From: Comamonas avium
GTDB taxonomy: Bacteria > Pseudomonadota > Gammaproteobacteria > Burkholderiales > Burkholderiaceae_C
DNA: 64,000 nucleotides
Direction: 5' to 3'
Assembly (NCBI RefSeq): GCF_014836675.1
Contig: NZ_JACSQK010000005.1
Coordinates: forward strand, 278,529 to 342,528
Shown: in pieces, positions 37,836 through 46,520 of the stretch
Numbering within the stretch: position 1 is the stretch's first letter
Layout of the letters: every line of letters starts with the position of its first letter
The notes under the pieces: model-generated
Databases searched by the model: none
What the model was told of the DNA's origin: nothing
The model's input: the letters and a program-made list of their open reading frames with translations, nothing else
Made by a program: the position numbers and the translations under genes

Positions 37836-38795
37836 TTACAGGGCTGGTGCTGGAAAGCGCTGTGCCCAGTGGCGTGCAATGTCAATGCGGCGGGCCACCC
37901 ATACCTGATCGTGTTGCTGGATGTGATCCAGAAAACGTTGCAGCGCGGTGATGCGGCCGGGGCGCCCCAGCAGGCGGCAGTGCATGCCAATGCTCATCAT
38001 CTTGGGGGCGTTGTCGCCCTGTGGGTCGCCTTCGGCGTACAGCGCATCGAACGTGTCTTTGAGGTACTGAAAGAACGGATCTGCATGCGAGTAGCCCTGT
38101 GGCAGGGCAAAGCGCATGTCGTTGCAGTCCAGCGTGTAGGGCACGATGAGCTGCTGGTGCTTGCTGCCATCGGTTTTGCCTACGGTCATCCAGAAGGGAA
38201 GGTCGTCGCCGTAGTAGTCGCTGTCATAGGTAAAGCGGCCATCATCTGCCACGATACGGTGGCTGTTGGGGCTGTCGCGCCCTGTGTACCAGCCCAGGCC
38301 GTGGTCGCCGTCATGGCCATAGAGTGCTTCAAAGATGGCCATGCACTGCGCCATGTGCGCGCGCTCCACTTCTTCGGGCACGCCCTGGTAGTGAATCCAT
38401 TTGAGACCATGGCAGGCCACCTCATGACCGAGCTGTGCAAAGGCCTGGGCCAGTTCAGGGTGCTTTTGCAGTGCAGTGGCCACGCCAAATACGGTCAAGG
38501 GCAGGTCGCGCTTTTCAAACTCGCGCAGGATGCGCCACACGCCGGCGCGTGAGCCGTATTCGTAAATGCCTTCCATGCTCATGTGGCGCTCAGGGTAGGC
38601 GGCAGGGTTGAACATTTCAGACAGAAACTGTTCGCTGGCCGGGTCACCGTGCAGCACGCAGTTCTCGCCACCTTCTTCGTAATTGAGTACAAACTGCACC
38701 GCAATGCGCGCCTGACCCGGCCACTGCGGGTGCGGAGTGTTGCGGCCATAGCCAATCAAATCACGGGGGTAGGGGGCGCAGGCGTTGTAGGTCAT
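37836..38795 (-). CDS. puuE: Allantoinase PuuE (polysaccharide deacetylase-like)
   Basis: A 319-residue cofactor-light allantoinase of the PuuE type, hydrolysing allantoin to allantoate. Family features are the N-terminal YPRDLIGYGRNTPHPQWPG, VQFVLNYEEGGENCVLHGD, EYGSRAGVWRILREFEKR, LGHEVACHGLKWIHYQG and SIGMHCRLLGRPGR. It is unrelated to the metal-dependent AllB family. It sits between the GntR regulator (15 bases upstream) and the uraD-allC fusion in one operon, in the order of the pathway. Length matches PuuE of Pseudomonas. Confidence 0.94.
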   Translation of the reverse strand: MTYNACAPYPRDLIGYGRNTPHPQWPGQARIAVQFVLNYEEGGENCVLHGDPASEQFLSEMFNPAAYPERHMSMEGIYEYGSRAGVWRILREFEKRDLPLTVFGVATALQKHPELAQAFAQLGHEVACHGLKWIHYQGVPEEVERAHMAQCMAIFEALYGHDGDHGLGWYTGRDSPNSHRIVADDGRFTYDSDYYGDDLPFWMTVGKTDGSKHQQLIVPYTLDCNDMRFALPQGYSHADPFFQYLKDTFDALYAEGDPQGDNAPKMMSIGMHCRLLGRPGRITALQRFLDHIQQHDQVWVARRIDIARHWAQRFPAPAL

Positions 38796-38810
38796 GGGGC
38801 AAAACTCAGA

Positions 38811-39488
38811 TCAAAGCGTGACGCTGGACAGCGCCATGGATAAATCGTTGGTGGGCATGTCGCGGTCAAAGGTCAGACCCTGTTCCACATGCTGCAGATG
38901 GTCCTGCATCAGGCGCACGGCGGTGTCTTCGTCTTTGGCAGCCAGGGCTGTAACGATGGCTTCGTGCTCTTCGTGCGAATGCTCGGCAGCACTGGCACTT
39001 TGGTACATCAGGGTAATGAGGGCGCAGCGCGAGATGAGATCACCCAGCAGTTGTGCCAGCACGTGGTTGCCCATTTGCTCGGCCATGACCACGTGAAAAT
39101 CGCCCAGCAACTCCGTGCGCTGGCCCACATCGTTGCGGTCCATGGCCTTTTTCTCTGCGGTGATGTGGTTTCTCAGCGCTTTGATCTGTGCGGGCTTAAT
39201 CTGGCGCACAAAGGCACGTGTCATTTCTGACTCCAGCATGCGGCGCACGGCAAAGACTTGTTTGGCTTCATCGACCGAGGGGGTAGCCACAAAGGCACCG
39301 CGTGCCGGTGCGAGCGTGACCAGGCGGTTTTGCGAAAGCTGGAACAAAGCTTGCCTGACCAGTGTGCGAGAAACGCCGAAGTGGTCGGCGAGCTTTTGTT
39401 CCGCCAACTTGGTGCCAGGGCGCAATTTGTGCTCGACGATGGCACGCGTCAATGCGTCGGCAATGGCGCTGGTGGAGGATGTTTCCAT
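38811..39488 (-). CDS. GntR-family (FCD) regulator, purine cluster, paralog 2
   Basis: A 225-residue regulator with a winged helix at residues 5-70 (EHKLRPGTKLAEQKLADHFG, VSRTLVRQALFQLSQ) and an FCD domain (LGDFHVVMAEQMGNHVLA, HEEHEAIVTALAAKDED). It is first in the operon with puuE, the uraD-allC fusion and the M20 gene, and divergent from uraH. The start could be ATG at 39488, 39497 or 39500; I use 39488. A TGTATACA operator lies 30 bases upstream, so autoregulation is likely. The effector may be a purine intermediate such as allantoin. Confidence 0.9.
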   Translation of the reverse strand: METSSTSAIADALTRAIVEHKLRPGTKLAEQKLADHFGVSRTLVRQALFQLSQNRLVTLAPARGAFVATPSVDEAKQVFAVRRMLESEMTRAFVRQIKPAQIKALRNHITAEKKAMDRNDVGQRTELLGDFHVVMAEQMGNHVLAQLLGDLISRCALITLMYQSASAAEHSHEEHEAIVTALAAKDEDTAVRLMQDHLQHVEQGLTFDRDMPTNDLSMALSSVTL

Positions 39489-39516
39489 AGGGATCATCAT
39501 AGATGCGTTTGAACAA

Positions 39517-39531
39517 AAATTGTATACACTT
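39517..39531. promoter_or_regulatory. Candidate purine-regulon operator between GntR and uraH
   Basis: AAATTGTATACACTT contains TGTATACA (39521-39528) between the divergent GntR operon and uraH. The flanks are nearly identical to the site in front of puuD at 42144. Confidence 0.7.
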
Positions 39532-39581
39532 TTGGTGAACAAGCGACTGTTAGGCAGTCGCAGCAAATTAAGGAGTTACCC

Positions 39582-39932
39582 ATGGGCTTGAGTACCCACG
39601 TTCTAGACACCATGCATGGCGGCCCTGCCGCAGGCATGACAGTGAAACTTTTTGCTACGCAGGGTGACACGGCCACTCTCATTCAGAGCCTGACCCTGAA
39701 CCACGATGGCAGAACCGACGCACCACTTTTTGACAACGACAGTCTCAAAGTGGGCACCTACCGCTTGTCCTTCGATGTTGCAGGCTACTTCAAAGCAAAA
39801 GGCGTGCAACTTCCCGAGCCTAATTTTCTGAATGTGGTGAACCTGGACTTTGGCGTAGCGCATGCAGATCAGCATTACCACGTGCCATTGCTGGTCAGCC
39901 CATGGAGTTATTCCACGTACCGTGGCTCTTGA
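39582..39932 (+). CDS. uraH: 5-hydroxyisourate hydrolase (transthyretin-like)
   Basis: This 116-residue enzyme hydrolyses 5-hydroxyisourate to OHCU. The diagnostic residues are present: His in STHVLDT at the N-terminus, Arg in HDGRTDAPL, and the C-terminal tetrapeptide YRGS. AAGGAG sits seven bases before ATG. A small hairpin (GCGACTG / CAGTCGC at 39543-39561) lies in the leader between the operator and the ribosome site. It is divergent from the GntR-puuE operon and so shares its control region. Confidence 0.96.
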   Translation: MGLSTHVLDTMHGGPAAGMTVKLFATQGDTATLIQSLTLNHDGRTDAPLFDNDSLKVGTYRLSFDVAGYFKAKGVQLPEPNFLNVVNLDFGVAHADQHYHVPLLVSPWSYSTYRGS

Positions 39933-39950
39933 TGGGCATGGGGTGATCAA

Positions 39951-40043
39951 ATAAAAGAGAGCGGCTAGCGCTTATACATTCAGTGTTTTAGATACATATG
40001 TACCTGAAAGCAAGGAGTGATGGGCGCTAACTGCTCTCTTTTA
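39951..40043. repeat. Interspersed palindromic repeat, copy C
   Basis: The best preserved outer arms of the set: AAAAGAGAGCGGCTAGCGC at the left and, inverted, AAAAGAGAGCAGTTAGCGC at the right. The centre is TTTTAGATACATATGTACCT. It lies between the convergent uraH and lipoprotein genes. Confidence 0.75.
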
Positions 40044-40056
40044 ATTTCTTCCTGAT

Positions 40057-40545
40057 CTAACCGCCTGTCAGTTGTCCTTCAGACAGGCTATCGAGCTGGA
40101 ACTGCCCGGATCGGTCCCACAGCCACGTATCTGTGTACGTGACGTTGCCCGCACCCGTGGGCGGAAATGGTGCAGCGGCGCGCACCAAGCGCTCAATTTC
40201 CTTGACCACTTCTGGTGCATGGCTGGGTGTGCGCATCCAGCTCAGGCGGCGGATATGGCCCGTGCCCGAGAGAAAAATCTGCAGCACGCCCACGGCATAA
40301 AGCATCGGCGGCAGTTTGCCGCGGTAGATGCGCTGTGGATAACGCTGGTAAAGGTGGCGGGCTGCTTTTTGCTCGTATGCGGCAGACGCCGGGTTGCCTG
40401 CACCGAGCAGGTCGCCAGGTAGCCGGATCGGTACGCCGCAAGCGGTCAGCGAGGCCGCAGCCACCGTGGTCATGCCACCGAGCAGCCACTGGCGGCGCGA
40501 GAGGGGGCGGGTAGGGCGGGTAGAGGGTGTGGGCAGGGTCGTCAT
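40057..40545 (-). CDS. Lipoprotein with TonB C-terminal-like domain, paralog 1
   Basis: A 162-residue secreted protein. The N-terminus has a twin-arginine-like motif (SRRQWLLGG) and a lipobox LTAC with Cys36. The mature part resembles a small energy-transducer or TonB C-terminal fold: RIYRGKLPPMLYAVGVLQIFLSGTG, APEVVKEIERLVRAAAPFPP, then TYTDTWLWDRSGQFQLDSL. It is closely related to the next gene at 40656, so the two are a tandem duplication. No TonB, ExbB or ExbD is nearby and no membrane anchor other than lipid is seen. Function unknown. Confidence 0.75.
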   Translation of the reverse strand: MTTLPTPSTRPTRPLSRRQWLLGGMTTVAAASLTACGVPIRLPGDLLGAGNPASAAYEQKAARHLYQRYPQRIYRGKLPPMLYAVGVLQIFLSGTGHIRRLSWMRTPSHAPEVVKEIERLVRAAAPFPPTGAGNVTYTDTWLWDRSGQFQLDSLSEGQLTGG

Positions 40546-40655
40546 ATCGCCAGCTTATCGATTGCACGGGGCATGTAGTCGCTGCGCCATGGGCGCTTGT
40601 TGCTGTAGGTCTGGGCGCAGTGAATGGCTTTTTCAGCCGGGGTGCCACGAACGGC

Positions 40656-41162
40656 TCAGCCGCCGTTCAGCTGGCCTTCTGTCAAGGTGTCCAGCTGAAA
40701 GCGCCCTGACTTGTCCCACAGCCAGGTGTCGGTGTACGTCACATAGCCCAGCTTGCTGGCAACCGGGAACGGTGCAGCGGCGCGCACTGTGCGCTCAATC
40801 TCGCGTACCACCTCGGGGGCATGGCGGGGCGCGCGCATCCAGCTCAGGCTGCGCACATTGCCGCTGCGGTCCAGATGCACTTCCAGCACGCCCACGGCAT
40901 ACAGCATGGGCGGCAACTGCCCTTTATAAATACGCTGCTGGTTGTGCTGGTACAGGTGCTGTGCGGCATCTTTCCGATAGGCACGTGCAGAGGATGCACT
41001 GGATGCCGCACTGGGCAGTGCTGTGGCAGAGCCGGTGGGTGGCGCTGATGGTGCAACGCCGCAAGCTGCCAGCACGGCTGCGATTGCCGTTGCAAAGCCA
41101 CCCCAGAACCAATGGCGCTTAGGATGGGCAGAAGATGGAGTTAAGGCGTGCTTTTCAGTCAT
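40656..41162 (-). CDS. Lipoprotein with TonB C-terminal-like domain, paralog 2
   Basis: A 168-residue paralog of the preceding protein. Signal peptide with lipobox LAAC (Cys34), a Ser/Ala-rich linker, then RIYKGQLPPMLYAVGVLEVHLDRSG, APEVVREIERTVRAAAPFP and TYTDTWLWDKSGRFQLDTL. Both copies keep the same TDTWLWD and FQLDxLxEGQLxGG ends. The gap to paralog 1 is 110 bases, so they may be cotranscribed. They sit inside the purine region, between uraH and xdhC, but no operator of the TGTATACA type precedes them, so membership in that regulon is not supported. Confidence 0.75.
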   Translation of the reverse strand: MTEKHALTPSSAHPKRHWFWGGFATAIAAVLAACGVAPSAPPTGSATALPSAASSASSARAYRKDAAQHLYQHNQQRIYKGQLPPMLYAVGVLEVHLDRSGNVRSLSWMRAPRHAPEVVREIERTVRAAAPFPVASKLGYVTYTDTWLWDKSGRFQLDTLTEGQLNGG

Positions 41163-41243
41163 GGTGCGAGCTTATCCTGATCCACAAAGACGCAAAAGTG
41201 GCAAGACTTGTGCTTGCCATGGTGATGGCTGTCAACAAATAAG

Positions 41244-42080
41244 GTGAACCGGGTGAATGATTGGGAATGTCTGCACGCTGCGCTGGCGCAAGGCCCGGTG
41301 TGCTTGGTGGAGGTCACGGCCATCCAGGGCTCAGCCCCGCGTGGCCCCGGTGCCTGGATGGCGGTGCAAGAAAATGCCTTGATTGGCACGATTGGCGGCG
41401 GTCATCTGGAGTGGGAGGCCACGCGGCTGGCGCGCGAATGGGTGCAGCAAGGCTTGCAGGGCCATAGTCGCACCCACCGTCTGGCTCTGGGTCCATCGCT
41501 GGGGCAGTGCTGCGGCGGTGCGGTGGATATCCGCCTGAGTGTGGTGGCTCACCAGGCAGCGCTAGAGGCCGTGGCTGCCCGCCTGCAGCAAGTACGAGTG
41601 CCTGTGGCCTTGTTCGGGGCGGGCCATGTGGGCCATGCCTTGGTGCGTGTGCTGCAGCCTTTGCCTTTCACTGTGCATTGGGTAGACAGCCGCGATGGCG
41701 TGTTCCCCTCGCCAGTGCCTGCGCATGTGTTTTGCGAGCACTCTAGCCCGGTGCAAGACGCGGTGCGCGATCTGCCCGCGCATTCTTTGGTGCTGGTGAT
41801 GAGCTTTAGCCATGCAGAGGATCTGGATGTTGTCTGCGCATGCCTGCGCCGCCAGCGCACGCAGGGCGATATGCCGTTTTTAGGGCTGATTGGCAGTGCC
41901 ACCAAATGGGCTGTGTTCCAGCGCCGTTTGCTTGAGCGCGGATTTACGCAGGCAGAAATTGCACACATCACCTGCCCGATTGGGGTTGCGGGTGTGCCCG
42001 GCAAAGAGCCTGAGGTGATTGCCATTGCCGTTGCGGCACAGTTATTGCAGCAGCGGCAGCAACAGCTTTCATCGCGCTAA
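41244..42080 (+). CDS. xdhC: Xanthine dehydrogenase accessory protein XdhC
   Basis: A 278-residue chaperone that binds molybdenum cofactor, supports its sulfuration and inserts it into XdhB. The N-terminal part has VEVTAIQGSAPRGPGAWM and GTIGGGHLEWEA with the cofactor-related LGQCCGG motif near residue 90. A Rossmann-like half follows (VALFGAGHVGHALVRVL, LIGSATKWAVFQRRL). GTG at 41244 is the apparent start; a second GTG is three codons later. It is separated from xdhAB by about 4 kb and on the opposite strand, unlike the usual xdhABC operon. Confidence 0.92.
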   Translation: MNRVNDWECLHAALAQGPVCLVEVTAIQGSAPRGPGAWMAVQENALIGTIGGGHLEWEATRLAREWVQQGLQGHSRTHRLALGPSLGQCCGGAVDIRLSVVAHQAALEAVAARLQQVRVPVALFGAGHVGHALVRVLQPLPFTVHWVDSRDGVFPSPVPAHVFCEHSSPVQDAVRDLPAHSLVLVMSFSHAEDLDVVCACLRRQRTQGDMPFLGLIGSATKWAVFQRRLLERGFTQAEIAHITCPIGVAGVPGKEPEVIAIAVAAQLLQQRQQQLSSR

Positions 42081-42143
42081 AGCCTTGCCAAAGGGCTAGG
42101 TAGTTCTCCTAGGAGCGTAATCGTTGCTGTTTTTGGAGACAAA

Positions 42144-42158
42144 AATTGCATACACTTT
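42144..42158. promoter_or_regulatory. Candidate purine-regulon operator upstream of puuD
   Basis: AAATTGCATACACTT differs from the uraH site (39517) at one base over 15. It lies about 140 bases before the puuD start. Confidence 0.6.
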
Positions 42159-42296
42159 GATGAAAGACAGGTCGCAGCGGTGCCCAGAATGGTTGTTAAA
42201 ACCCAGGTGCGCGACCCTTTCTTCTGCTCAGAGCGCCCGCAGTGGTGAGTGGATTGATCTTCACGTGCAGCCCTTGTGCTGCCGGAGTTGGGTGCT

Positions 42297-43586
42297 ATGG
42301 AAAGCTATATCCTCGACTGGGCCAATCTGCTGTTGCGGTGGCTCCACGTCATTACTGCCATCGCTTGGGTGGGCTCGTCGTTTTACTTTGTATTTCTGGA
42401 CAGCAGTCTGACGCCACCTACCGATGATGACCTGAAAAAACAAGGTGTCAGCGGTGAGCTGTGGGCCTTGCACGGCGGTGGTTTTTACCACCCGGTCAAA
42501 TTTGCGGGCGCACCGCCCAAGCTGCCCGATCACCTGCACTGGTTCTATTGGGAAAGCTACACCACGTGGCTGTCAGGCTTTGCGCTGCTGACGGTGTCAT
42601 ACCTGTGGAATGCCAACATCTACCTGGTCAACCCAACGAACCCGATCATGTCCTCCAGCACGGCGATTGTGGTGGCGCTGGCCTTTTTGGTGGTGTTCTG
42701 GCTGCTGTACAACGCAGTCTGCCGCCTGTTCGGCGAGAAAGAGGGCGGCGACGGCATTGTGGGCGCACTGGTCTTGGTGCTGGTGTGTGTGGCTTCGTAC
42801 CTGGCCTGCCATCTGTTTCCCGGCCAAGCGGCTTTCTTGCTGGTAGGAGCCATGCTGGCCACGTCCATGAGTGCCAACGTGTTCTTCTGGATCATTCCTG
42901 GCCAAAAGAAGATGGTGGCATCTATCAAGGCGGGTGAGCCAGTCGACCCCATCCATGGCAAGCGCGGCAAGCAGCGCAGCGTGCACAACACCTACTTCAC
43001 GCTGCCCGTGTTGTTTGCCATGCTGTCCAATCACTACGGCTGGTTGCACAGCCATCCGCAAAACTGGCTGGTGCTGATTTTGATGATGTTTGCGGGTGCT
43101 GCCATTCGCCAGTTCTTCGTCATGCGCCACGGCTACAAGCTCGGTCGCAATCCCCATCCGTGGAAGTATGCCGCCATAGGTGTGGTGGTGTTGCTGGGGG
43201 TGATCGCCTGGCTCAAACCTGCTCCACCCGCGGCAGTGGCGGTTAACCCTGCAGTGATTGCTCCAGTGGGGCAGTCCGTGCTGCAAGGCGAAGTCGTGGT
43301 GGTGGAAGAAAAGCCAACCTCTGGCGCAGATGCAGCACCTGCAGGCAGCTATGAAAAAATTCATGCGGTGATGCAGCAGCAATGCGTGGTCTGCCACAGC
43401 GCCAACACCATTGCGCAAAAGAACGTCAAGTTTGACACCCCTGAGGAAGTCAAAAGCCATGCCCAGCAGATCTATCAACAGGTGGTGCTGCTGCGCAAAA
43501 TGCCGTTTGGCAATCCTGGCGCTTTGACGGATGCAGAACGCGAAGCCTTCAAGCAATGGTTTGAAAACGGTGCACCTGCCCGCTGA
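42297..43586 (+). CDS. puuD: Membrane cytochrome c-type urate oxidase PuuD
   Basis: A 429-residue protein with about eight membrane helices (the former DUF989 region) and a C-terminal cytochrome c domain. The heme site CVVCHS is at residues 363-368, and a likely axial Met lies in RKMPFGNP near residue 402. PuuD oxidises urate to 5-hydroxyisourate and passes electrons to the respiratory chain instead of making peroxide (established for this family). ATG at 42297 begins at the conserved ESYILDW and has GGAG upstream; an upstream GTG is less likely. Supplies the substrate of UraH. Confidence 0.94.
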   Translation: MESYILDWANLLLRWLHVITAIAWVGSSFYFVFLDSSLTPPTDDDLKKQGVSGELWALHGGGFYHPVKFAGAPPKLPDHLHWFYWESYTTWLSGFALLTVSYLWNANIYLVNPTNPIMSSSTAIVVALAFLVVFWLLYNAVCRLFGEKEGGDGIVGALVLVLVCVASYLACHLFPGQAAFLLVGAMLATSMSANVFFWIIPGQKKMVASIKAGEPVDPIHGKRGKQRSVHNTYFTLPVLFAMLSNHYGWLHSHPQNWLVLILMMFAGAAIRQFFVMRHGYKLGRNPHPWKYAAIGVVVLLGVIAWLKPAPPAAVAVNPAVIAPVGQSVLQGEVVVVEEKPTSGADAAPAGSYEKIHAVMQQQCVVCHSANTIAQKNVKFDTPEEVKSHAQQIYQQVVLLRKMPFGNPGALTDAEREAFKQWFENGAPAR

Positions 43587-43608
43587 CGGGGGCTCAACCC
43601 GTAGCCAC

Positions 43609-43637
43609 ACCCGCAGCCATGCGCTGCGGGTTTTTTT
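43609..43637 (+). terminator. Terminator after puuD
   Basis: ACCCGCAG and CTGCGGGT pair around CCATGCG and are followed by seven T residues, about 20 bases after the stop. Confidence 0.88.
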
Positions 43638-43716
43638 ATGCCTGCGCAAGCGGGGTGTGCAAGGCTGCAGTGCTCAGGTACATCCAGTGAAAGCTGGTTG
43701 TAACTGCATCAAATTA

Positions 43717-43730
43717 TTGACATGGCTCAA
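43717..43730. promoter_or_regulatory. FNR/Crp-like half-site pair overlapping the regulator start
   Basis: TTGACATGGCTCAA has the TTGA-N6-TCAA symmetry of an FNR-type box and overlaps the ATG at 43722. It could mediate autorepression or be chance. Confidence 0.3.
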
Positions 43731-44390
43731 CACGATATGACAGGTGCTGCTGCACAGTGCGTAACCATGTTCCACATCCCATCTTTTGATCCATTGGCTC
43801 AGGCAGAAGTGGTTTCTGCCGGTCAACTGCTGCGCCAGCGAGGCACGCGCCCTGACTCCGTTCTGTATCTGGACAGCGGATGTGTGGTGCTGGGCGTCAG
43901 AGGCGAGGGTCAAATGCGCCACCAGCTGGGGGTGGTGGAAGGCCCTGCCTGGCTGGACGCTGCTTTTGCCCTCACAGGCAAGCCTTGCGGCGTTGACATG
44001 GTGACTGACTCCCGTGTTCGCCTGCGCCGTATTTCGCTCAGCTCTTTTCAGAGCAGTCTGGATGCTTTGCCCGATACCGTTGCCACTTTGGTGCGTGACA
44101 TGGCGCAGGGGTACTGCCAGCAAACCGAAACGGCGGTGAGCCGCTTGGCGCAAGATGCTGAAACACGCTGTGCCCAGTGGCTGCTGCGCCATGCCCAGCA
44201 TGACGTGAATGGCACACTGCGCGTGACGCTGAATCAGCGCAAACGCACCATTGCAGCCCAGCTTGGGATTGCGCCAGAAACCTTCTCGCGTGTGCTGCGT
44301 CATCTGCGTGAACATGGACTGATTGCGGGTACAGGCAATGTGTTGAATTTGCCCCAGCCCAGTGCACTGCAAAGCGTGGCGGGTATCTAG
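43722..44390 (+). CDS. Crp/Fnr-family transcriptional regulator
   Basis: A 222-residue regulator with a cNMP-type beta-roll (PDSVLYLDSGCVVLGVRGEG), a dimer helix and a C-terminal winged helix (RKRTIAAQLGIAPETFSRVLRHLREHGL). The FNR N-terminal cysteine cluster is absent, and the cAMP-binding motif of Crp is not evident, so the signal is unknown. The recognition helix (PETFSRVLRHL) is of the E-SR type that reads TTGA-like half sites. It lies alone between puuD and a diguanylate cyclase gene. A role in purine control is possible but not shown. Confidence 0.88.
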   Translation: MAQHDMTGAAAQCVTMFHIPSFDPLAQAEVVSAGQLLRQRGTRPDSVLYLDSGCVVLGVRGEGQMRHQLGVVEGPAWLDAAFALTGKPCGVDMVTDSRVRLRRISLSSFQSSLDALPDTVATLVRDMAQGYCQQTETAVSRLAQDAETRCAQWLLRHAQHDVNGTLRVTLNQRKRTIAAQLGIAPETFSRVLRHLREHGLIAGTGNVLNLPQPSALQSVAGI

Positions 44391-44525
44391 AGTCTGAAAA
44401 CTAGACAAGCAAGGGGCCGCAAGGCCTCTTTTGCTTTGAGGCGCTTCTCTTTTCGTGCTGTCAGTGCTTGTCTGGCAAGGGTTCCACCCGTATAGAGCGG
44501 GTGCAGCGCATGCCTATAGTGGGGC

Positions 44526-46520
44526 GTGAACCGAAAGATTTCTTTTGCTAAACAACCGCCTGACGGCAGCCAATCGAGCTGGTATGGATTGCGCGCGGCT
44601 GTCTGCGTGACGGTGGCACTGGTTGTGGCTGCCATGGCGTTGTGCGGGTTTTTTCTGGTGCGTGTATTTGATGCCCGTACACAGGAGCGTCTGGTTGCTT
44701 TTCAAAGTCTAGAGGCTGATTTGTGGGCGCGCATGCTGACGGCACGCGTGGAGGCACACCAGCGTTTGCTGACCTCGATTGCGCAAGGCGTACATACCAG
44801 TTTGCTGGACAAGCCCGAGGTGCTGGATGCGCTGATGCAGCAAGACGGCTCCATGCTGCGCTTGTTTGAAAGTTTGCATGTTGCGCTGCCCACGGGCTCT
44901 ATCAGCAACCATGGTGCGGTGGGGGCAGTAGCGGAGGTCGATACACCGGGGCTGGATGCCTTGCGGCGCACCATTGCCGATGGAAAACCCACGGTCTCTT
45001 TTGTTCAGTCGGTAGAAGATGCACAGCACTTGCGGATGTTGCTCAGTGTGCCCATAAGGCGCACAGATGGCAGCGTCTCAGGGGCCTTGGCCGCCATAGT
45101 GAAGCTGCCTTTGGCGGCGTTGATGCCAGAGCTGGTAGAGCCCGATCAAGGACTGCAATACATGTTGCTGGACAGTGAGGGGCTGGTGCTGGCGCATTCG
45201 GATGCGACGCAGCGCTGGAAAAATGTCAGCGATGTCATGGGCGTGCATGCCAGTGACTGGAAAGCCTTGTCAAAGCCATCCTCACCCAATGCCGATACCC
45301 GCATCTGGGGCGAGTTGCTGGCCACCCGTGTGGGGCTGCCTTTGCCACAGTGGCAGGCGGTGGTGCTGAGAGACATGTCGGCAGACAAGCAAATGGACCA
45401 GGGTTTGCCACTCAAAGTCTGGGCAGGCCTGGGCGGCGGGGCGTTGTTGCTGACGCTGCTTGCGGGGTGGATGCTATGGGGCTGGTTGGCGCCATGGCCT
45501 AAGAAAACTGGGCTGAAAGTACATGGTGTGCAGGTGCAGCCAGAGCATGAAGATGTGTTTGAAGCGCAAGAGCAAGACACCAGCGCAGCACAGCCCCAGG
45601 TCATCCAGGCAGGTGCAATGGCCATGTTTGAGGGGGTACCTTCAGCCATGCTGCTGGAGCAGGATGGGCAGGTCATTGTGGCCACACCGCTGGTGGCGGT
45701 GATGTTGGGGTACTTTGGGCAGGATGCCGATCAACTCACGCTGGCGCAGCTGGTGGAAAGCCCCGGGGTCCTGTCAACGGTGCGACAAGCGCTGGAAGAG
45801 CTGGGCAGTTACGAGGGGGCGCTGCAACTGCGCAAGAAAGATGGTGACTGGGTGCTGGTCAAGGTATTGGCATGGTCGTCTTCGCAACTGCCCTCAGCCA
45901 CGCTGTGGCGTTTGCATTTGCCCTGGCGCCAGCAGCGCGGCGCCCCCCTGCCTGCCGATGCACATGTCTGGCGGGACGGGCTGACGGGTTTGCCCAATCG
46001 GGAAGCTTTTATGTGGGAGCTACAGTCCTGGGTGTTTGACAGCATGCAACCTGTGAAGTCAGACCCGAGCAGTGCCATGGTGCGGGTGCCTTCACAGGGC
46101 TGTTTGCTGTTTGCAGACGTGGACCATCTGGGGATGATGAACGAAGTGACCTCCCGCGAGATGGGCAACAAGATACTGCGCCATATCGGACGCTTGCTGG
46201 CCAGCCAGACCCAGCCCCTGGGGAGTCTGGCGCGGCTGGGAGGCGATGAGTTTGCGGTGATGCTGCCGGGAATCAGCCTTGCACATGTACAAGGTCTGGG
46301 CCAGGCTTTGTGTGATGCGGTATGGCGCTGGCAGCCCAGCTGGGGCGGGGAGCGCCACTGGGTCAGCATCAGCATTGGGGTGGTGGCAGTGGATGCGCAG
46401 CGACATACCCCAGAGCAGGCGCTGCGTGCCGCCGACATGGCCTGCTACGAGGCCAAACGCCGTGGCCGCTGCCAGGTGGCAGTTGGGCAAATTACGGCGC
46501 ACCCCACACTGGAGGTTTAG
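44526..46520 (+). CDS. Membrane diguanylate cyclase (GGDEF) with extracytoplasmic sensor
   Basis: A 664-residue protein. A membrane helix at about residues 25-47 precedes a periplasmic sensor region of about 250 residues (Cache-like: DGSVSGALAAIVKLPLAAL, VLAHSDATQRW). A second helix at about 300-325 follows, then a PAS-like linker and a GGDEF domain from about residue 480 (DGLTGLPNREAF, LLFADVDHLGMMNE, RLGGDEFAVML). The active site GGDEF is intact. The usual inhibitory RxxD site five residues earlier is missing, so product inhibition may be weak. GTG start at 44526. The stop overlaps the xdhB stop by four bases on the other strand. Confidence 0.88.
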   Translation: MNRKISFAKQPPDGSQSSWYGLRAAVCVTVALVVAAMALCGFFLVRVFDARTQERLVAFQSLEADLWARMLTARVEAHQRLLTSIAQGVHTSLLDKPEVLDALMQQDGSMLRLFESLHVALPTGSISNHGAVGAVAEVDTPGLDALRRTIADGKPTVSFVQSVEDAQHLRMLLSVPIRRTDGSVSGALAAIVKLPLAALMPELVEPDQGLQYMLLDSEGLVLAHSDATQRWKNVSDVMGVHASDWKALSKPSSPNADTRIWGELLATRVGLPLPQWQAVVLRDMSADKQMDQGLPLKVWAGLGGGALLLTLLAGWMLWGWLAPWPKKTGLKVHGVQVQPEHEDVFEAQEQDTSAAQPQVIQAGAMAMFEGVPSAMLLEQDGQVIVATPLVAVMLGYFGQDADQLTLAQLVESPGVLSTVRQALEELGSYEGALQLRKKDGDWVLVKVLAWSSSQLPSATLWRLHLPWRQQRGAPLPADAHVWRDGLTGLPNREAFMWELQSWVFDSMQPVKSDPSSAMVRVPSQGCLLFADVDHLGMMNEVTSREMGNKILRHIGRLLASQTQPLGSLARLGGDEFAVMLPGISLAHVQGLGQALCDAVWRWQPSWGGERHWVSISIGVVAVDAQRHTPEQALRAADMACYEAKRRGRCQVAVGQITAHPTLEV

